NCBI RefSeq assembly: GCF_014725735.1
Contig: NZ_CP061368.1
Span: 3,425,225 to 3,489,224, forward strand
Reading direction: 5' to 3'
DNA from: Wenzhouxiangella sp. AB-CW3
GTDB lineage: Bacteria > Pseudomonadota > Gammaproteobacteria > Xanthomonadales > Wenzhouxiangellaceae
DNA: 64,000 nt
Position numbers and translations under genes: made by a program. Shown here piece by piece: positions 1 through 9,104 of this stretch (position 1 is its first letter; every line of letters starts with the position of its first letter). Below the pieces are notes generated by a model. That model saw only the letters and a list, made by a program, of their open reading frames with translations. It ran no database searches and was not told the DNA's origin.

Positions 1-411
1 GGAGCCGCCATCGACATCGGCACCGGCGGGCTGACCCTCGGCACCGGCACCCTGGCCGGTACGCTCATCGGTACGGGTGTGGGTCTGACAAGAACACTCG
101 GAGACCGACTGCTGGGCCGCATGCGCAGTCGTGCCGTGCTGGCGGTGGATGACAAGACCCTGGGCTTGCTGGCGACCCGGCAACTGCACCTGCTGGCCAC
201 CCTGGTTCGCCGCGGTCATGGCAGCCAGGCGCCGGTCGGTGCTATCGACAAGTCGCGGCCGGTCTTTGATCGCCTGCCCGCCCCGCTCCGAAAGTCGCGC
301 TTTCATCCAAGCTGGTCGTCACTGGACAAACGCTGGCGACCCGACACCCGTCGCGAAGACTGCATCCAGCGCCTGGCCGGGAAAATGCGAACCACCGGAG
401 ACGATGCCTGA
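1..411 (+). CDS. DUF3482-type GTPase, C-terminal part (5' end outside window)
   Basis: The reading frame is open from base 1 and ends at a TGA at 409-411, so only the last 136 residues of a longer protein are present. The visible part starts with a Gly/Thr-rich hydrophobic stretch (AAIDIGTGGLTLGTGTLAG) and then a basic, Leu-rich helical region. This matches the C-terminal half of GTPase/DUF3482 membrane-associated proteins, which carry a glycine-rich double membrane segment followed by this kind of tail. The N-terminal G domain that would prove the call lies outside the window. Function is poorly known for the family. Confidence 0.65.
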   Translation, partial: GAAIDIGTGGLTLGTGTLAGTLIGTGVGLTRTLGDRLLGRMRSRAVLAVDDKTLGLLATRQLHLLATLVRRGHGSQAPVGAIDKSRPVFDRLPAPLRKSRFHPSWSSLDKRWRPDTRREDCIQRLAGKMRTTGDDA

Positions 412-622
412 AGACCTTACCCGGTCCGGTCAGCCCCGGTGGCAGTGTGCCTGACGTCACGCTGGCTTTTGCCGTGACAAGGGCGTACAATAAAGCGGCC
501 TGTAGCCTATGGCAGATTGAGTCAAGACAGTTCCCTCCGCGTTTCGCCAAGGTTCCCGTCCGACATTCCTTCCGCAATAAGCTGCAAGCGTTTTGTTCAT
601 TTTTATACAGGTAACAAGTATC

Positions 623-826
623 ATGGCAACAGGTTCAGTCAAGTGGTTCAACGAGGCCAAAGGATTCGGTTTCATCAGCCAGGATGACGGCGGCAAGGAC
701 GTCTTCGTTCACTTCTCCGCCATCCAGGGCTCCGGTTTCAGAACCCTGGCCGAAGGTCAGAAGGTCTCCTTCGACATCCAGGATGGCCCCAAGGGCCCGC
801 AGGCCGCAAACGTCCAGGCGGACTGA
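623..826 (+). CDS. cspA: Cold-shock protein, CspA family
   Basis: A 67-residue single OB-fold cold-shock domain, the normal size for the family. It binds single-stranded nucleic acid and acts as an RNA chaperone. RNP1 (KGFGFISQ) and RNP2 (VFVHFSAI) are both visible. The frame can be extended to 593, but the ATG at 623 gives the canonical N-terminus [17 protein letters not shown]. About 200 bases without a gene lie upstream, which suits a long structured cold-shock leader; a possible -10 (TACAAT) sits near 487. A strong terminator follows directly, so it is probably a single-gene unit. Confidence 0.95.
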   Translation: MATGSVKWFNEAKGFGFISQDDGGKDVFVHFSAIQGSGFRTLAEGQKVSFDIQDGPKGPQAANVQAD

Positions 827-856
827 AGCGGATCACTGCGATCAACAGGGAACGAG

Positions 857-885
857 AAGCCCCGCCGCGTGCGGGGCTTTTTTTG
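857..885 (+). terminator. Rho-independent terminator of cspA
   Basis: A perfect 9-bp stem (AAGCCCCGC at 857-865, GCGGGGCTT at 871-879) with a 5-nt loop is followed by a T-run. It lies about 30 bases after the cspA stop. Confidence 0.9.
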
Positions 886-946
886 TCTGCACAATGCGCG
901 CATCACTAGCCCGAGTAACATGATTCACTAGCCCGAGGAGACCGCC

Positions 947-1609
947 ATGACCCACAGCGAAACACCCGAGACCATGGACCTGCCACTTGATCCGCCACTG
1001 GATGCAGCCGAAGCCCGGGTGCTCGGCTGCCTGATGGAAAAGGAAGCCACCACGCCGGACAACTACCCCCTGACACAGAATGCCACCATCAGCGCCTGCA
1101 ACCAGAAGAGCAGTCGCGATCCGATCATGAAGCTCGACCCCGGCACCGTGGGCGGCGCCTTGCGGTCGCTGGAACGCCGAGAGCTGGTTCGCAGTGAATT
1201 CGGCGCCCGGGCCAGCCGCTATCGGCACCAGGCCGACCGGTCGCTGGAGCTGACCGCTCCCCAGCGCGCCGTGCTCGCCCTGCTTCTGCTGCGCGGGCCC
1301 CAGACCGGCGCCGAACTGTTTACCCGCAGTGAGCGCCTGCACGCCTTCGACGATGTCGATGAAGTGCTCTACACCCTGGAACGACTGGCGTCACGGGATA
1401 CGCCCCTGGTGGTTCAGCTGCCCCGGCAGGCGGGCCAGCGCGGTGAGCGTTTCATGCACAGGTTGTGTGGCGAAGTCGATGTCGATGCCGATGTCGCATC
1501 CGGCCCGGCGTCGGCACCGACGCCCCCCGCATCAGACATTGAACAGCGTCTTGCCGACCTGGAAGAACGGGTGGCGGAACTGGAGTCGCGCCTGGATGAC
1601 GGCGACTAG
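947..1609 (+). CDS. YceH family protein (DUF480)
   Basis: A 220-residue protein of the YceH/DUF480 family. The family signature begins at about residue 20 (LDAAEARVLGCLMEKEATTPDNYPLT) and continues with SRDPIMKL. These proteins have two winged-helix domains and no settled function. The C-terminus here ends in an acidic coiled-coil-like segment (IEQRLADLEERVAELESRLDD). The start is supported by a GAGGAGA ribosome site 8 bases upstream. The stop overlaps the stop of the convergent lipoprotein gene (shared CTAG at 1606-1609). Confidence 0.9.
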   Translation: MTHSETPETMDLPLDPPLDAAEARVLGCLMEKEATTPDNYPLTQNATISACNQKSSRDPIMKLDPGTVGGALRSLERRELVRSEFGARASRYRHQADRSLELTAPQRAVLALLLLRGPQTGAELFTRSERLHAFDDVDEVLYTLERLASRDTPLVVQLPRQAGQRGERFMHRLCGEVDVDADVASGPASAPTPPASDIEQRLADLEERVAELESRLDDGD

Positions 1610-2049
1610 CGATCAGACTCCGATTCGGCCGGCGACTGACTGCGCTCCGACGGGCATGCAAAGGGAACACCATCGCGACCGGCATGGTAGGCATGGCGCT
1701 CACCATCGAATTCCAGCTTGACGTACATTCCCTCCACCAGCGCCTGGGTATACATGCCTCCGGGCTCGGGGCAACCCAGCGCGCCATCGCGCCAGGTCAC
1801 GCGACGGGCACGGATCACGCTGATCGCATGCGGCTCCACGCCCAGACGGCCCGCCAGGTCCTGACGTGCCATGTCAACGCTCTCATCAAGACTGACCTGG
1901 CGCGCTGGTTCAGCGGGGGCTAGCTCTTCACCGCCGGCTTCCGGCTCGACGACCTGCTCCGGCTCTTCTTCAGCCGGCGGCAGTTCCTCCTGGCAGGCAG
2001 CGAGAAACAGGGTCAGTGGCAGCGCCACGGCAATGAGGCGTATGGGCAT
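1606..2049 (-). CDS. Small lipoprotein of unknown function
   Basis: A 147-residue predicted lipoprotein. A short basic start and hydrophobic stretch lead to a lipobox (LAAC, Cys about 19). A Glu/Pro/Ala-rich linker follows (residues 20-50), then a folded C-terminal region with the motif GCPEPGGMYTQAL and a second Cys near the end, which could form a disulfide. The linker suggests a domain held away from the membrane. I recognise the general GCPEPG...YTQ pattern from other periplasmic lipoproteins but cannot assign a role. It is a single gene, convergent with the YceH gene. Confidence 0.75.
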   Translation of the reverse strand: MPIRLIAVALPLTLFLAACQEELPPAEEEPEQVVEPEAGGEELAPAEPARQVSLDESVDMARQDLAGRLGVEPHAISVIRARRVTWRDGALGCPEPGGMYTQALVEGMYVKLEFDGERHAYHAGRDGVPFACPSERSQSPAESESDR

Positions 2050-2149
2050 GTCGTTACTCCAGATTTTTCATTGAACCAGGAATACGCTTAGTATGACACC
2101 GACGATCACGCTTTTGACAACGCCATCCCTGCCGGACTGAACAACCACG

Positions 2150-2740
2150 ATGACAACAGCACGATGCCCCTGGTGTGGAGACGATCCGCTTTATCGCGCC
2201 TATCATGACCAAGAGTGGGGCGTGCCCGTTCACGACGACCGTACACTGTTCGAGTTCCTGATACTGGAGGGCGCCCAGGCGGGCTTGTCATGGATCACCA
2301 TCCTGCGAAAGCGGGAGAATTTTCGCAGGGCATTTGCGAATTTCGACCCGCAGCGCGTGGCTCGTTTCGACCAAGCCGACATCCGGAGGCTGCTCCATGA
2401 TACCGGCATCATTCGCAATCGGCTCAAGATCAATGCAGCGATTGGCAACGCCCGCGCGTTCCTGAACATACAGGAAAGGTTCGGCAGCTTCGATCGCTAC
2501 ATCTGGGATTTCGTCGACGGCGAACCCATTGTCAACCGCTTTGCCACCATGGACGAAGTCCCGGCCGAGACGGAACTGTCACGGCGCATCAGCAAGGACC
2601 TGAAGCAGCGCGGCTTTCGATTCGTCGGGCCCGTCATCGTTTATTCCCACATGCAGGCCACCGGCATGGTCAATGACCACCTCCTGGAGTGTTTTCGCTG
2701 GCGCGAACTCGTGATGGCCAGTCAACACATCTCGGGGTAG
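2150..2740 (+). CDS. tag: DNA-3-methyladenine glycosylase I
   Basis: A 196-residue protein matching Tag, which removes 3-methyladenine from alkylated DNA as the first step of base excision repair. The family pattern is complete: RCPWC near the N-terminus, YHDQEWGVP, the LILEGAQAGLSW block and the C-terminal HMQATGMVNDHLLEC. The Cys/His residues of the zinc site (Cys near the N-terminus, His of YHDQEW, His and Cys of the C-terminal block) are all present. It has its own short leader and is followed closely by the diguanylate cyclase gene in the same direction. Confidence 0.95.
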   Translation: MTTARCPWCGDDPLYRAYHDQEWGVPVHDDRTLFEFLILEGAQAGLSWITILRKRENFRRAFANFDPQRVARFDQADIRRLLHDTGIIRNRLKINAAIGNARAFLNIQERFGSFDRYIWDFVDGEPIVNRFATMDEVPAETELSRRISKDLKQRGFRFVGPVIVYSHMQATGMVNDHLLECFRWRELVMASQHISG

Positions 2741-2757
2741 TATGAGGACACTGGCGT

Positions 2758-3945
2758 TTGACAGCCACTGATTCGGGGCCGGGAGTGAACCGACCAGACA
2801 ACAGCAAACAACGCATTCATCAGACAATCGGCCGGCACAACCTGTTCCGGCAACACGTCTTCACGCTGATCACGCTGCCCCTGCTGTTCTACCTGCTGGT
2901 CAATGAAGTCGGCCACATGCAGTCCACTCCGGCAGATTTGCTGGCCTACTTTGGCAGCGGAGTCAACCCGGAACTGTTCGAGAAAGTGGTCGCACTCCGC
3001 CTGACCACCATCATCTGCATGGTTGCGATTTCCATTGCCGCCGTGCTGCTGCGCCACCGTCGAGAGTGGCTTGGGACGATTGGAGCAGCCTATGTACTGG
3101 CGACTGGCCTGCTGCTGATTGCAACCGCCTCTATGCATCTGGGCATCCGGGGAACGCTGGAACTGTTCTATCTGAAAATCTTTGTCTATAGCGCGGTATT
3201 CCTGATGCGGCCGGCGCTGGCACTGACCTTCTTCCCCGGCGCGCTGATCGTCTACTTCATCGGTGGCGAGCTGATCATCCAGGATCCGTCACCAAGCCTG
3301 CGCCAGGGTCTGTACTTCAATGCCACGCTCATGACCAGCCTGGCCTTGCTCGTGAACATCCAGAATTACCGGGGCCGATGGCGCGAACTCAAGGCCCTGA
3401 TCCAGCTCGAGAGCGACAATCGTGAACTGGAAAAGGCCAAGAGCGCCATCGAGGCATCCAGCGTACTGGACGGACTGACCGGCGTGTTCAATCGCATGAA
3501 GCTCGAAACTGACCTGCAGGCGCTCAATGACAATAAGCGACTCTACGCCCTGGCGATGATCGACATCGATCACTTCAAGCCCTACAACGATCATTACGGG
3601 CATGCCGCTGGCGACGATGTACTGAGGACGGTAGCCCAGACGCTCAAGCAATCTCTCAATCGCCCGGACGACCAGGTCTATCGATATGGTGGAGAAGAGT
3701 TCCTGGTAATACTTCCGGATACAACACAGGCTGATGCGGTTGGGGTCATCGACCGGATGCGGCGCCATATCGAGCGGCTCAGCATACGGCATGAGTATCG
3801 TGACGATGGAATCGAAATGGTCACCATATCGGCCGGTGTCGCTGATACTACCGGAGCCGATCGGGCCGGGGTCATGCAGGTGGCCGACCAGCGCCTATAC
3901 GAAGGCAAACGCGCAGGACGCAACCGGGTTGTCCTGACACTGTAG
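2758..3945 (+). CDS. Diguanylate cyclase with an N-terminal membrane domain
   Basis: A 395-residue protein making cyclic di-GMP from two GTP. The first ~200 residues hold several hydrophobic segments and form an integral-membrane sensor region that I cannot name. A short coiled-coil linker (about residues 212-235) leads to a GGDEF domain with the active-site loop YGGEEF. The substrate motif DIDHFKPYND and the C-terminal GVA...ADQRLYEGKRAGRNRV are intact, so it should be active. The start is uncertain: TTG at 2758 has GAGGA 10 bases upstream; GTG at 2785 is the alternative. Confidence 0.9.
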   Translation: MTATDSGPGVNRPDNSKQRIHQTIGRHNLFRQHVFTLITLPLLFYLLVNEVGHMQSTPADLLAYFGSGVNPELFEKVVALRLTTIICMVAISIAAVLLRHRREWLGTIGAAYVLATGLLLIATASMHLGIRGTLELFYLKIFVYSAVFLMRPALALTFFPGALIVYFIGGELIIQDPSPSLRQGLYFNATLMTSLALLVNIQNYRGRWRELKALIQLESDNRELEKAKSAIEASSVLDGLTGVFNRMKLETDLQALNDNKRLYALAMIDIDHFKPYNDHYGHAAGDDVLRTVAQTLKQSLNRPDDQVYRYGGEEFLVILPDTTQADAVGVIDRMRRHIERLSIRHEYRDDGIEMVTISAGVADTTGADRAGVMQVADQRLYEGKRAGRNRVVLTL

Positions 3946-3952
3946 CTTCATG

Positions 3953-3980
3953 GACTGACTGGGCACCGGCGCGGTCAGTC
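3953..3980. terminator. Possible bidirectional hairpin between convergent genes
   Basis: A 7-bp inverted repeat (GACTGAC / GTCAGTC) with a 14-nt loop sits between the cyclase stop and the marC stop and includes the marC stop codon. There is no clear T-run, so its activity as a terminator is unproven. Confidence 0.3.
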
Positions 3981-4652
3981 AGGTGCACCCTCGAAATTGG
4001 CGAGTAGCTGATTCACAGCGAGGTAGTCGTCGACGACATTGATCACCCCATTGATGATGAACTGGGCGGCAACCACGGCGAGGATCAGACCGAACACCTT
4101 GGTCAGGATCCGTCGGCCGCTTTCACCGAGCCATCGAACGACATACTTCGAACGGGTCATGGTGAAGTAACACGTTACCGTGGTGACCAGAATGGCAAAA
4201 AAGGTCACCACCAGGTAAAGCGGGCCGGGCGCCTCGCTGGTCAGGATCATGGCCGTGGCAATGGCCCCTGGGCCGCTGATGAAGGGGATGGAAAGCGGCA
4301 CGATGGAGATATCGGCTGCGACCTTTCCCGAAGGCCTGGCATCTTCCTCGGAGTGATCGGGCGCCTCGCTCTTCTTGAGCATACCCATGGCTATACCGAA
4401 CAGGATCAGCCCCCCGGCGATCCGGAAAGCCGCAAGTGTGATGCCAAACAACTGAAAGATCAGGCCGCCGAGCAGGGCGAAGACAAACAGGATGGAAGTC
4501 GAGGCCAGCACGGCACGCCGGGCCGTGGCCTCCTGTTCTTCCTCGCCGTCATCGGAAGTCAGCGAGGCAAACACGAACGCCGTGGTCAGCGGATTGACAA
4601 TCACGAACATGCCGATGATGGCGATGAGGAAATATTCGATCAGCGAAGCCAT
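3975..4652 (-). CDS. MarC family integral membrane protein
   Basis: A 225-residue polytopic inner-membrane protein with about six hydrophobic segments spread over its length and a charged cytoplasmic loop near residues 105-120. It matches the MarC/UPF0056 family, including the N-terminal FLIAIIGMFVIVNPLTTAFVF block and the PLSIPFISGPGAIATAM block. The family was once linked to antibiotic resistance but its substrate is unknown. It is a single gene, convergent with the cyclase. Confidence 0.9.
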   Translation of the reverse strand: MASLIEYFLIAIIGMFVIVNPLTTAFVFASLTSDDGEEEQEATARRAVLASTSILFVFALLGGLIFQLFGITLAAFRIAGGLILFGIAMGMLKKSEAPDHSEEDARPSGKVAADISIVPLSIPFISGPGAIATAMILTSEAPGPLYLVVTFFAILVTTVTCYFTMTRSKYVVRWLGESGRRILTKVFGLILAVVAAQFIINGVINVVDDYLAVNQLLANFEGAPD

Positions 4653-4767
4653 GCAGGTACCTGTGTCAGTCCACCGCTTTCAAGCTATCACAACAGACTT
4701 CAGACATGGCCCGCGACCTATCCACCACAAGCCAGATCCTGCCCGCTCTTTTCTTCCCACCTTTCAA

Positions 4768-4973
4768 GGGCGGGTGGTGGTGCCTGTGTGGGCCGGCAGG
4801 ATGCGGAATCCTGCACTGATCCATCCGTCACCCGACACTTGATCAAAGCCCAATGCCGGCACCGCGGCCAACGAATCAGAGGAGCAATTTCGACGGCACC
4901 AGAACGCCACGACACCCGAAGCGCCAGCCACGCCGTTTACCCTGCCGGCCCACACAGGCACCGCTACCCGCCC
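4768..4973 (-). repeat. Family A palindromic element, copy A1
   Basis: Two 33-bp arms (4768-4800 and 4941-4973) are inverted copies of each other with two mismatches, separated by 140 bases. On the minus strand the interior carries the core GTGGCGTTCTGGTGCC (4895-4910), preceded by GGCGCTTC. The same core appears in copies A2 and A3, whose arms are unrelated. The right arm touches the stop codon of the S9 peptidase gene, so a read-through transcript would place the fold at the very start of the 3' UTR. With the marC leader, it fills the gene-free interval 4653-4973. Confidence 0.8.
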
Positions 4974-7475
4974 CTACTCCTCCCCCGCTTCGGGGTAGAG
5001 GTGATACCACCACTCCCGCTCGTCCTTCAGCCAGTAGTCGAACCAGGCCAACATGGTGTCCCACCAGACGTAGCGCTGCTCGCGGTCCAGGATATGATGA
5101 TCCTCGCCGGGAAACTCGATCAGCTCAACATCGCGATCAAGCAGCTTGAGCGCGGTATACATGTTGTGGCTCTCGCCCGGCGGCACGTTGGTATCGGCAT
5201 CGCCGGTCACCAGCAGCAGCGGCGTGGTGATCTGGTCGGCCGAGTAGACCGGGCTCTGACCCACGTAGAGCTCGGGGTTGTTCCACGGGAAGGAGCCACG
5301 GCTGGCAATACCCGAGTAGCCATAGCCCCACCAGCCTTCGCCCCAGTAGGAAGTCAGCGCGCTGATGCCGGCATGCGAGATGGACGCGGCATACAGGTCG
5401 GTCAGCGTGGCCAGATGCATGGTCATGAAGCCACCGTAGCTGGCGCCGATGTTGCCGATGCGATCGCCGTCGATGAACTCGTGCGCCTCGACGAACTGCT
5501 CCGTGCCCTCGATGATGTCATGGGCGGTGTACTTGCCCCACGCATTGACATGAAGCGCCGAGAACTCCTGGCCGTAGCCAATGGTGCCGCGCGGCTGCAG
5601 CACGTAGACCACATAGCCCTGCGCGGCCCAGAGATGGAAGGGATAGCGGCCGGTGAACTGGCGATTGACCGGCGTCGTGCCACCGTAGTAGTACACGATC
5701 AGCGGGTAGTGCTGGTCGGGCTCGAAGTCCGGCGGCAGGTAATAGCGCCCCTCGATCTCGTCTCCATCGGTATTGACAAACGACCAGGCCTCGACCGCGG
5801 CCAGCTCGACATCGACGTACTCGGTCTCGGCGCTATCGATCAGGACACTGTGCCGGTTGCGGTTGAGATCGACGGTATGAACCCGCTGCGGGCGGTCAGC
5901 GTCAGTGCCGCGGAGCACCACCAGGGGGCGGCGGGTTTCGGATGCGGAAAAGGACTCCATGACCTCAACGCCGGTGTCGATCTCGACCCAGCGTTCGCGC
6001 CCGGCCTCGAAGCGCAGCAGTATCACCCGCTCACCCGATACGGCCGACAGCAGCAAATCGCCGTCGGGCAGGCGATGGATGCCGGACAATGACGGATCGA
6101 GCTCCCGGCTGACGCTGGTCGCGGTCTCGCCGTCGGCGCTCAGCCGATACAGCTGGGTGTCGTATTCATTGGGGGTGCGTTTCTCTCCGGTTGTCGCACC
6201 ATCGCCCTGGGGCAGACCCGGCCCGGCCAGCAACCAGTAGCCTTGATCGGCGAACAGGGCACCGTTGAACAGGCGGTACTGGCCCACCTCGCTGCGTTCG
6301 AGGGTATCCAGATCGACTTCGAACAGCCGAAACAGGCTGTGCGGCGGTTCGCTGTAATCGATGATGCGCTCCGAAACGAGCAGCCTGTCGCCTTCGGGAT
6401 GGATGTCCTGCAGCATGACCGACTGGTCGCCTGCGGTCAGCGGGCGAATCAGGCCACTGGCGACATCCACCTGGTAGAGCTGGGTATTGTCACGAAATCC
6501 GGCCCAGCGATCTTCCAGCGATCGGATCCGGCGCACCCTGGCGTTGTCGTCTTCGTAGGGCGCGTTCCAGGCAAAGATGACAGAGCCCGAATCCGGGTGC
6601 CAGCGCCAGCTACCAACCTGCTCGTGATTGGCCAGCAGCAGGCTGGCGCGCCCCGACTCCGCTTCATGCAGCCACAGATTGTCACCATCCTGCACGGCCA
6701 GCCAGGCGCCATCCGGGCTCCAGGCCAGCGCCCCTGGTCGATGAGCGGTCCACTGCCGTTCGATCCGGCCGGTGGACAGCTCGCGGATCTCAAGACGCTG
6801 GATATCCAGATCGGCGGCGTCGCTGCGGGCATCGAAAGCCAGGGCGAGGTAGCGCCCATCGGGAGAAACAGCCTTGCTGCTGACCGTCTCGGCATTGGTC
6901 AGGCGCTCGGGTGAGACCCGACGGGTCGGCTCGACATGAAACGCCGGTGTGTCGTGCGTCTCGCGCCCCTGCCAGGATATTTGCGGCGCGCCGTCCTCCT
7001 CCCGTCCATGACTGGTGATCCAGAGCGTATGCGTGCCATTGCGCAGGTGGAGCTCAAAGCCATCATCGCCGGCGCTGACCTCGCGACCGGCCAGAAACAG
7101 GCGCGGTCGTTCGACCTGCTCGACCAGCAGGCGCCCGCTGACAAAACGCCTGGCTTCGACCTGGACCGCCCAGAGCCAGATCCGGTCATCATCCGGCAGC
7201 TCTTGCGGGCTCATTCTCTGCCACTGGAGCGTGGTATCGAAAAAGCGCTGCTCTACGCCGTGGCGCGGCAGGCCACCGGCCATCTGCTGCATCACCATTG
7301 CCCGCGCCATCTCGTCGCGCTTGTCGGACTGGCCGGCGATATCGGTGACGATGGGCATGGGACCGAGCGCCAGCACTTCCTCCACCGGTAGCGGCTCGAC
7401 ATCGTCGGCCCAGGCGGCAGAGCAGGCCAGGATCAGCAGGGCGAGGATCGAAAGCGATCGGGTTGACAACGGCAT
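4974..7475 (-). CDS. Exported prolyl oligopeptidase family (S9) serine peptidase
   Basis: An 833-residue periplasmic peptidase of the S9 alpha/beta-hydrolase family. A signal peptide (MPLSTRSLSILALLILACSAAWA) is followed by a long beta-propeller region with repeated LAWSPDGAWLA-like strands. The catalytic domain begins at about residue 590 (YYYGGTTPVNRQF). The nucleophile is in GASYGGFM, the Asp in TGDADTNVPP and the His in GEDHHI. Such enzymes usually act as dipeptidyl- or oligopeptidases on peptides taken from outside. With the M14 enzyme at 9937-12492 it suggests use of protein as food. It is divergent from hemN. Confidence 0.92.
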   Translation of the reverse strand: MPLSTRSLSILALLILACSAAWADDVEPLPVEEVLALGPMPIVTDIAGQSDKRDEMARAMVMQQMAGGLPRHGVEQRFFDTTLQWQRMSPQELPDDDRIWLWAVQVEARRFVSGRLLVEQVERPRLFLAGREVSAGDDGFELHLRNGTHTLWITSHGREEDGAPQISWQGRETHDTPAFHVEPTRRVSPERLTNAETVSSKAVSPDGRYLALAFDARSDAADLDIQRLEIRELSTGRIERQWTAHRPGALAWSPDGAWLAVQDGDNLWLHEAESGRASLLLANHEQVGSWRWHPDSGSVIFAWNAPYEDDNARVRRIRSLEDRWAGFRDNTQLYQVDVASGLIRPLTAGDQSVMLQDIHPEGDRLLVSERIIDYSEPPHSLFRLFEVDLDTLERSEVGQYRLFNGALFADQGYWLLAGPGLPQGDGATTGEKRTPNEYDTQLYRLSADGETATSVSRELDPSLSGIHRLPDGDLLLSAVSGERVILLRFEAGRERWVEIDTGVEVMESFSASETRRPLVVLRGTDADRPQRVHTVDLNRNRHSVLIDSAETEYVDVELAAVEAWSFVNTDGDEIEGRYYLPPDFEPDQHYPLIVYYYGGTTPVNRQFTGRYPFHLWAAQGYVVYVLQPRGTIGYGQEFSALHVNAWGKYTAHDIIEGTEQFVEAHEFIDGDRIGNIGASYGGFMTMHLATLTDLYAASISHAGISALTSYWGEGWWGYGYSGIASRGSFPWNNPELYVGQSPVYSADQITTPLLLVTGDADTNVPPGESHNMYTALKLLDRDVELIEFPGEDHHILDREQRYVWWDTMLAWFDYWLKDEREWWYHLYPEAGEE

Positions 7476-7561
7476 CGTGACGGGCTCCCGGTGAGGATTC
7501 GGATCAGACCGGGCAATTTACCAGATCGGCCGCACCCAATAGATGCATATTGGACCCCTGT

Positions 7562-7575
7562 TTGATCGTGATCAA
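7562..7575. promoter_or_regulatory. FNR/Anr box upstream of hemN
   Basis: TTGATCGTGATCAA is a perfect match to the FNR consensus TTGAT-N4-ATCAA. It lies 67 bases before the hemN ATG, in the divergent gap with the S9 peptidase. The fnr gene itself follows hemN. Confidence 0.85.
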
Positions 7576-7642
7576 TTCATCGGCCGTCGAATAGCACTAC
7601 GCTTTGCCATCACGATTGAGCCAAACCGGCGGAACCCAGGTC

Positions 7643-9037
7643 ATGTCCGAATTGATGCGCCCCACTTTTGATAGCCAACTGATCGAAAAATACGGCGGGG
7701 AAGGCCCGCGCTACACGTCCTACCCCACGGCCGTGCAGTTCAATGATCAGTTCACCGAGGCGTCGTACCGGGACGCTATACGGGAAAGCAATGAGCTGCC
7801 GATTCCTCCGGCTCTGTCGCTCTACATTCATGTCCCGTTCTGCACCAGTCCATGCTTCTACTGCGCCTGCAATCGGGTCATCACCCGCTCGGCCACTGCC
7901 GGGCAGGAGTTTCTCGTAAGCCTGGAAAAGGAGCTTCGCCTGACCGCCCCCAGGTTCGACGACGACCGGCCGGTTCGGCAGCTTCACCTGGGCGGGGGCA
8001 CTCCAACCTTTCTGAGCACCGAGCAGATACGCCAGCTGATGGCATTGCTTCGCTCGCACTTCCACTTTGCCGCCGATGCCGAAATCGGGCTGGAAGTCGA
8101 CCCGCGCACGGTCGATCCTGCCGGCATCCGCGAACTCAAGGCCATGGGTTTTAACCGAATCTCGATCGGTATCCAGGATCTCGATCCCAAGGTGCAGAAG
8201 GCGGTCAACCGCATTCATGACACCGCACTGGTCAGTTCGGTACTGGGTGCGGCTCGCGGTGTGGGCTTCGGTTCCATCAGCATCGACCTGATCTACGGCC
8301 TGCCCATGCAGACGACTGCCGGGTTCGCCAAGACGATCGAGACGGTCATCAACATGCAGCCAGACCGCATCTCGCTGTTTAACTACGCCCATCTGCCTCA
8401 CCTGTTCAAGGCACAGCGGCAACTTGATGAATCGCTACTGCCGACACCGGCAACCAAGCTGGCCATTTTCCGCAACACGCTCAATAGGCTGCTTGATGCC
8501 GGCTACGAGTTCATCGGCATGGACCACTTCGCCAAGCCCGACGACTCCCTGGTCAAGGCCAAGAAGAACGGCACCATGGTGCGAAACTTCCAGGGCTATT
8601 CCACGCACGGCGGTCTGGACCTGGTGAGCTTCGGCCCCAGCGCCATCAGCCAGGTGGGTGACTCGTTTGCCCAGAACCATCGCAAGCTGGAAGACTGGAA
8701 CATCTCGTTGCTGGAGGGTCGCATGCCCGTTGCCCGCGGACTGACCCGGACCACCGACGACCGGATTCGCGCTGACGTGATCGAGCGCATCATGTGCGAC
8801 GGGGCGCTGGACTTCCATGGCGTGGAACGCGACTACCAGCTCGTGTTCCGCCGCTACTTTGCCAGTGAACTGGAGCAGCTCGAGGAAATGGCCGGCGACG
8901 GGCTGATCGAGTGGACCGAGCAGGGATTTGCCGTGACCGCCGACGGGCTGCTGTTCCTCCGCGCCATCGCCCGGCACTTCGACGCCTACCTGAGTTCCGG
9001 CAGCAAATCCCGGGGACGCTTCTCGCGCATCGTCTGA
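7643..9037 (+). CDS. hemN: Oxygen-independent coproporphyrinogen III oxidase (radical SAM)
   Basis: A 464-residue cytoplasmic radical-SAM enzyme that decarboxylates coproporphyrinogen III to protoporphyrinogen IX without oxygen. The 4Fe-4S motif is C67-x3-C71-x2-C74-x-C76 (PFCTSPCFYCAC). The HemN signatures GPRYTSYPTA, GGGTPTFL and GIQDLDPKVQKAVNR are present and the length matches E. coli HemN. An in-frame TTG lies at 7604, but the ATG at 7643 gives the family N-terminus. The FNR box upstream suggests induction at low oxygen. The aerobic enzyme HemF is also in this window, so the cell can make haem in both states. Confidence 0.95.
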   Translation: MSELMRPTFDSQLIEKYGGEGPRYTSYPTAVQFNDQFTEASYRDAIRESNELPIPPALSLYIHVPFCTSPCFYCACNRVITRSATAGQEFLVSLEKELRLTAPRFDDDRPVRQLHLGGGTPTFLSTEQIRQLMALLRSHFHFAADAEIGLEVDPRTVDPAGIRELKAMGFNRISIGIQDLDPKVQKAVNRIHDTALVSSVLGAARGVGFGSISIDLIYGLPMQTTAGFAKTIETVINMQPDRISLFNYAHLPHLFKAQRQLDESLLPTPATKLAIFRNTLNRLLDAGYEFIGMDHFAKPDDSLVKAKKNGTMVRNFQGYSTHGGLDLVSFGPSAISQVGDSFAQNHRKLEDWNISLLEGRMPVARGLTRTTDDRIRADVIERIMCDGALDFHGVERDYQLVFRRYFASELEQLEEMAGDGLIEWTEQGFAVTADGLLFLRAIARHFDAYLSSGSKSRGRFSRIV

Positions 9038-9066
9038 GTGGTTCCTCCCGGCCAGGCCGCAGGCCC

Positions 9067-9075
9067 TGATACAAT
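9067..9075 (+). promoter_or_regulatory. Extended -10 promoter element before fnr
   Basis: TGATACAAT is an extended -10 (TGN-TACAAT) 30 bases before the fnr ATG and just after hemN. It would let fnr be transcribed on its own as well as by read-through from hemN. Confidence 0.45.
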
Positions 9076-9104
9076 CGGGGCTGCGGCCATAGACGGGAGC
9101 CGAG

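Noticed and set aside
4353-6092. A 579-codon open frame on the plus strand
   Set aside because: It is antisense to the S9 peptidase and MarC genes, whose motifs are certain, and its translation has no family pattern. It is a GC-rich shadow frame.
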